Shown: positions 30,238-33,660 of the stretch, one piece after another
How positions within the stretch are numbered: the stretch's first letter is position 1
Layout of the letters: each line of letters starts with the position of its first letter
From: Sperchopsis tessellata
Lineage: Eukaryota > Arthropoda > Insecta > Coleoptera > Hydrophilidae
Assembly (NCBI GenBank): GCA_033557685.1
Contig: JAWQRN010000223.1
Location: 1 to 33,660, forward strand
Length of the DNA stretch: 33,660 nucleotides
Direction: 5' to 3'
Notes under the pieces: generated by a model
Seen by the model: only the letters and a program-made list of their open reading frames with translations
The model's database searches: none
Told to the model about the DNA's origin: nothing
Made by a program: the position numbers and the translations under genes

Positions 30238-30840
30238 CACGGTTATTATCTCTGTGAATGTTGTTTCCGGGTGGAAACCGTGTAGAGGCTCTGACAAATG
30301 CCGATGTATTTCATCCACTGTTGCAAGGGACATTGTCAAGGCGAGTGATGTTACTTCAACGAATGAATTCACTGCACTGATCCACACTCGGCCGGATTAT
30401 GCTTATAAAGGCAAGGACTGGAGTGGGGGATGCGCACTAGTGCATGGCCAATTCATTCGGGCGATTGTTGCCGTGTGCAGGAGGGAAATGAGAGAGGGGG
30501 ATTCGCCAAGCAATTGGTAGTTGAAAACCATCGTCTTTATTGATATTGCTGGGGCTATTATAAGCCTTAAAGGCTTCTCGGAATTTTCTGGGAAAATAAG
30601 AAGGCTCTCGAGCTAAGACTTTAGTATCTTGAAACATAATGGTGTGACCTGTTTCATGACTGATTGAATAATATGACCCAGACGAGTACAGCGTTCGTGC
30701 TCCTTTAAACGAGTAGCAATTGTACCCTTAATTTCTTCAATATATACCTTAACACAGGAACAAGGGATCTGATAAATCCCTTCACTTTGCAAATGGATGA
30801 CATCTTTTGAAGATGGAAGAACTTGCGAAATGTTTTGTAT
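30238..30840 (-). mobile_element. Penelope-like element 3' end with GIY-YIG endonuclease relic
   Basis: On the minus strand, 30780-30437 reads GIYQIPCSCVKVYIEEIKGT and IATRLKEHERCTRLG, then, after a frameshift, VMFQDTKVLAREPSYFPRKF-like sequence and DDGFQLPIAWRIPLSHFPPA (open in 30637-30437). This is the GIY-YIG endonuclease domain of a Penelope element; the second signature YIG is YIE, and there are frame breaks. The 3' untranslated end (30375-30238) matches the foldback at 3908-4045, ending TAATAACCGTGG. Upstream reverse transcriptase is absent. This is a different Penelope family from the pair in MPP10 intron 3. Confidence 0.82.
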
Positions 30841-31310
30841 TGGGGAGAATGCTGTTTTGATGTAAAATTTGTACTGTTGTATTATTCTTATAAATTGAAG
30901 TTTTTATACCTTCCCATCAGAAATATATCATGTAAAATTTATAATTTTAAATGTCTAAAATAGTTACAGAATAAACATTTGACGCCAATGGCACTGGTAA
31001 TAATGAGTAAACACAGAGCATTTTGGTACAGTTTGGCAGTTTCAACATTGTTCATACAAAATGATTTTGTACTTCTTGTCATTCTTTCATCGTGGTTGCT
31101 TATTAGTCTTCCCCAGTTTTATTTAATCATTGCACAACAGTTAAACCAATATTAAAAGTAGTGGGCTCATTAGTAGTGACATTGTCTTAAGGTCACTCTT
31201 GTTCTGTATTATGTCTGTTCCGTTTAATATTTACATTAAACATGGCTATTGAATTCACAAAACAAACGTGAATATTTTGCATGTACTTGAATTTAGTTTG
31301 TGTCATATTA
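30841..31310. other. AT-rich intergenic stretch, nothing recognised
   Basis: About 470 bases between the Penelope relic and the TIR element at 31311. No credible frame, repeat or element end was seen. Confidence 0.5.
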
Positions 31311-32007
31311 CAGGGTTTTCAATTCAAATTCAACCTGTTTTTAAATTAAAATAACCCTTTTGCAAATCAAAAACTAACACATGTTTATACTTAATATCTT
31401 AATCTATAATCATATAAAAGGGATGAAATTATGGAAAAAGACACCAATTGTCTACAAATTATCTAATAATAAATTTGTTTGTCTATCGGTTTCGAGGCAT
31501 CATGCTTCATCCTCAGGACAAATTAGTAGTAATAGTTTTTTGGCAATGTTTTTATTAATGCTGGCAATTTCAGCCGATTCACTGATTGTTTTATAACCTT
31601 CAAAAAGTTTTATTAGAATGTCTTTTTTATCAGAACTGAAAGTCTGTGATTATATCAACCTGGCTCGCTTCCTTGAGCTGGATACAGATTCTAAATTGTA
31701 TTTGCCGGATACAATTCGTTATAGGCAGCGGACTTCCAGAACTTGGACTCAGTAGATGGTGTATTCGTTGAAGCCATTTTTAGATGAATTGCTTTTAGGC
31801 TTTAAAATATATGTAATGTAATATAAAAACATCTTAATCAAATAAAAATAAATCAACTGAAATTATTACAAAGATAATTTGATAAACTACAATAATACAC
31901 ACATTACAATGTACTTTTAAGTACATCTACGTATTCTAAAATTTTGAATTTGTTAGCAAAAGGTTGAATTTGATTTGCAAAAGGGTGAATTTTATTTGAA
32001 AACCCTG
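31311..32007. mobile_element. 697-bp non-autonomous DNA transposon with CAGGGTTTTCAA ends
   Basis: The left end reads CAGGGTTTTCAATTCAAATT and the right end, reversed, CAGGGTTTTCAAATAAAATT. TA flanks both (31309-31310 and 32008-32009). Inside each end a CCCTTTTGCAAATCAAA block recurs, so the arms are about 65 bases with an indel between them. The interior (31400-31800) has short frames only and no recognisable transposase. TA duplication and CAGGG ends suggest a Tc1/mariner-type MITE. It ends about 160 bases beyond the POLR1E stop codon. Confidence 0.75.
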
Positions 32008-32109
32008 TATATATCGTGTTTAATACAATTTTGAATTATCTTAGACAATAAAGATTTATCTAACAAAATTTAAAAAAAGTAATAAGTACAAAAAATTTTA
32101 AAACGTATG

Positions 32110-32115
32110 TTTATT
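32110..32115 (-). terminator. Candidate POLR1E polyadenylation signal
   Basis: AATAAA on the minus strand about 60 bases after the POLR1E stop codon. Confidence 0.5.
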
Positions 32116-32170
32116 TATAACAAAAAATAATAACAAGGCACAAATAGTAAAATATATATAAAGTGCTGTA

Positions 32171-32423
32171 TTATCTCCCTCTCTTTTTCGGTGAAAAATT
32201 TTGTGTCACTGGTGCTGGCAGTGGGAATTTTAATATCATCGTGTTTTTGTCTTTAGTAGTCAACGGCGTAAATGACAATATCTTGCAAATTTCATGCAGT
32301 TTTTTCACCCCAACTTTAGTGACTTTTGAAACCTCTCCCAAATCAATCTTAAAATGAAAAGCAATCATTGTCAACACCAAGATGTAACATAATGTTTTGT
32401 CTTTCATGGAATTTGGACGACAC
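32171..32423 (-). CDS. POLR1E: POLR1E last exon
   Basis: The acceptor is ATTTTAG (32424-32425). It encodes the winged-helix end and basic tail to the TAA at 32171-32173. Confidence 0.85.
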
Positions 32424-32994
32424 CTAAAATATACAAAAGCATAAATATTCAAAATTCTGTACATTTCTAACCACGATTAGAAGTTAGAGTAGACTCCATC
32501 TATAATAGATTTGATTATAATGGAAACTCGTTTGTAATGGACGAATACTATGATTCTCTGATGAAATATGAGTAATATCCCAGATTACGGTGGACTCGCT
32601 TATAATAGGTTTTTGCCTATATAAGACTAAAAATCGTTAGTCTTGTTTATTATAAGCAGAGTGGTTTGGTACATCCCCTAAATTCGTGTGATACAACTTG
32701 AGATGATGAGTGTTCCCCAATACTCACTGCTTTTAATATATTTTTTCGGTCAATAAGAATAAAAAATCTTACCTGCCAGTGGAGCTCATTTGCGTAAAAA
32801 CCTTAAACATGTGCAAGCCAGCTTGTTTTGAATATTCACAAGGCTCAAATTTCTTGCCGTTTATCACCTTCATTGTAGTAACTAACATTCTTATTAAACA
32901 GTCTATGTAGAGGAGAATCTCACATTTCTTAATATTCTCTGGTGTAGGAGAATTTTGTAACTTAAGAATTTCTGTTTTGATAAATGGATTTGTG
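32171..32994 (-). CDS. POLR1E: POLR1E / RPA49, RNA polymerase I subunit, 3' part (last two exons)
   Basis: Exons 32994-32773 and 32423-32171 join across a GT-AG intron (split Arg codon) to about 157 C-terminal residues. The first has TNPFIKTEILKLQNSPTPEN, KCEILLYIDCLIRMLV and KVFTQMSSTG. The second has CRPNSMKDKTLCYILVLTMI, FKIDLGEVSKVTKVGVKKLH and ends LKFPLPAPVTQNFSPKKRGR and TAA. RDK-L-YI-VL...(F)-(V/I)DL..L....(K/R)...EI(A/C)K.L and the final (T/K)L-LPLP block are the C-terminal winged-helix part of A49/PAF53, which helps Pol I initiate and elongate on rDNA. Upstream exons are not visible in 33000-33660 and must lie beyond the window. Confidence 0.85.
32475..32700. repeat. Tigger-like terminal motifs in the POLR1E intron
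   Basis: AGTAGACTCCATCTATAATA (32487) and GGTGGACTCGCTTATAATAG (about 32590) are two related direct copies of a 'GTAGACTC..TATAATAG' motif. It resembles the CAGTAGACTCTCGTTATAAC-style termini of Tigger-like elements. No target duplication or partner end was resolved, so this may be a small remnant. Confidence 0.3.
32773..32994 (-). CDS. POLR1E: POLR1E penultimate exon
   Basis: The acceptor is TTTCTAG (32995-32996 on the minus strand) and the donor GTAAGA at 32772. It is open throughout in one frame, with a one-base phase at the 5' side and two bases at the 3' side. Confidence 0.82.
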
Positions 32995-33180
32995 CTAGAA
33001 AAAAAGAAAAATTTGATTAATAGTTTTTATTAGAACGTCTTCGCCAATAAAAAATTACACCAAGTATAGATGGAGATATTTCGACTGAACCTTATTTGGT
33101 TATATTGGTTAAAATTTGAAAGAGCTTTAAATTAATATATGAAAATAATTATTCCCAGTAAAAATATATATGGTATAAAA

Positions 33181-33401
33181 ATTCTCATGGGCATTCTGGC
33201 TTAATATTAAAAATAATAAGATGCTCAGTTTTGCATATGAATAAGGTATCCAAATGCTGTAGATAACTATTTCACACCACCAATGCTCCTCAGTACAGAT
33301 AGGTATTGGAACCTACCAAAGACACACAACAAAACTGACCGCTATAAATGCAAACAACTTACTAGGAAAAATTAATATTAAGCCAAAATGTCCATGAGAA
33401 T
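33181..33401. repeat. 29-bp inverted repeat with about 160-bp spacer
   Basis: ATTCTCATGGGCATTCTGGC followed by TTAATATTA (33181-33209) is matched in reverse by 33373-33401 (ATTCTCATGGACATTTTGGC, then TTAATATTA) with two mismatches. The spacer has no frame of note. It could be a small MITE or a hairpin; no target duplication is obvious. Confidence 0.6.
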
Positions 33402-33559
33402 CATTCTTAATATTTATGTCGCACAGGCTGAAATAATGCGGATGCGAATTTTTTTTTGACGGTGATCACTGATTTAAGATTTCACTATGCCACATGAGAT
33501 GGCGTTAGCTATATGACACTTTTCAAAGTAAGTTGTCTACATTTAGAGTGGTCAGTTAT

Positions 33560-33660
33560 ATTGTCTTTATTGTCAATATGCTACAACAACACCTCAGCGA
33601 CATTGAAGTGTTCTTTAACAAATGGAAAATGCGTCTCAATGCTGAAAAGACTGAATTCTG
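33560..33660 (+). mobile_element. LINE reverse transcriptase fragment running off the window
   Basis: The frame containing the ATG at 33578 reads MLQQHLSDIEVFFNKWKMRL and NAEKTEF. LQ-HL--IE-(W/F)F--WK--LN--KTE is the segment just downstream of the YADD box in Jockey-like non-LTR reverse transcriptases. The element continues beyond 33660. The YADD box itself is not clearly readable just upstream. Confidence 0.65.

Noticed and set aside
31497..31530. CCTGAGGATGAAGC...CCTCGAAACC on the minus strand as a hammerhead
   Set aside because: A CTGANGA-like box and GAAA are present, but the bases between them do not form a stem II next to the core; instead GAGG pairs with CCTC outside it. There is no stem I.
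1..33660. tRNA, rRNA or CRISPR array
   Set aside because: No cloverleaf, rRNA segment or regularly spaced short repeats were recognised on either strand; the only tandem arrays belong to Penelope ends or are a single duplication.

Overview
The window is AT-rich nuclear DNA from an animal, most likely an insect. The genes have GT-AG introns and the interspersed repeats are of arthropod type: mariner, Tigger/pogo, piggyBac, hAT, Penelope-like and Jockey/CR1-type elements. I cannot fix the species from sequence alone.

Five conserved housekeeping genes can be assembled by eye from exons whose phases agree. From left to right: (1) the first coding exon of a PACS-family sorting adaptor, minus strand (10809-10688), whose remaining exons must lie further left, so that positions 1-10687 are probably PACS intron 1; (2) YIF1, plus strand, five coding exons (12112-19449, 357 codons), a multi-pass ER/Golgi trafficking protein; (3) the RNase P/MRP subunit RPP21, minus strand, three exons (20347-19826, 122 codons); (4) MPP10 (MPHOSPH10), plus strand, four exons (21700-27489, 578 codons), a small-subunit processome protein; (5) the 3' end of POLR1E/RPA49, minus strand (32994-32171), an RNA polymerase I subunit. 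PACS/YIF1 and RPP21/MPP10 are head-to-head pairs with about 1.3 kb between start codons; YIF1/RPP21 are tail-to-tail. RPP21, MPP10 and POLR1E all serve RNA or ribosome production.

Most of the rest is decayed mobile DNA. Positions 1-8943 hold a Tigger end, a jerky-type transposase relic split by foreign sequence, two dead mariners (2111-3349 plus; 5000-6203 minus) and a 2.66-kb transposon with about 430-bp inverted arms and a transposase family I know but cannot name (6281-8943). YIF1 intron 3 holds hAT, LINE (endonuclease plus reverse transcriptase), piggyBac, a Tigger-like end and a Jockey-like 3' end. MPP10 intron 1 holds a 158-bp hAT-type MITE with a perfect 8-bp target duplication. MPP10 intron 3 holds two Penelope-like elements in inverted orientation around a LINE fragment. 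Between MPP10 and POLR1E lie a Tigger with intact ends and TA duplication (27932-29992), a Penelope 3' end (30238-30840) and a 697-bp non-autonomous element (31311-32007).

The most interesting find is a nearly complete type I hammerhead ribozyme (26018-26079) in MPP10 intron 3. It sits inside a unit bounded by two 42-bp direct repeats 358 bp apart, and has the palindromic minimal stem III typical of ribozymes carried by Penelope elements and metazoan retrozymes.
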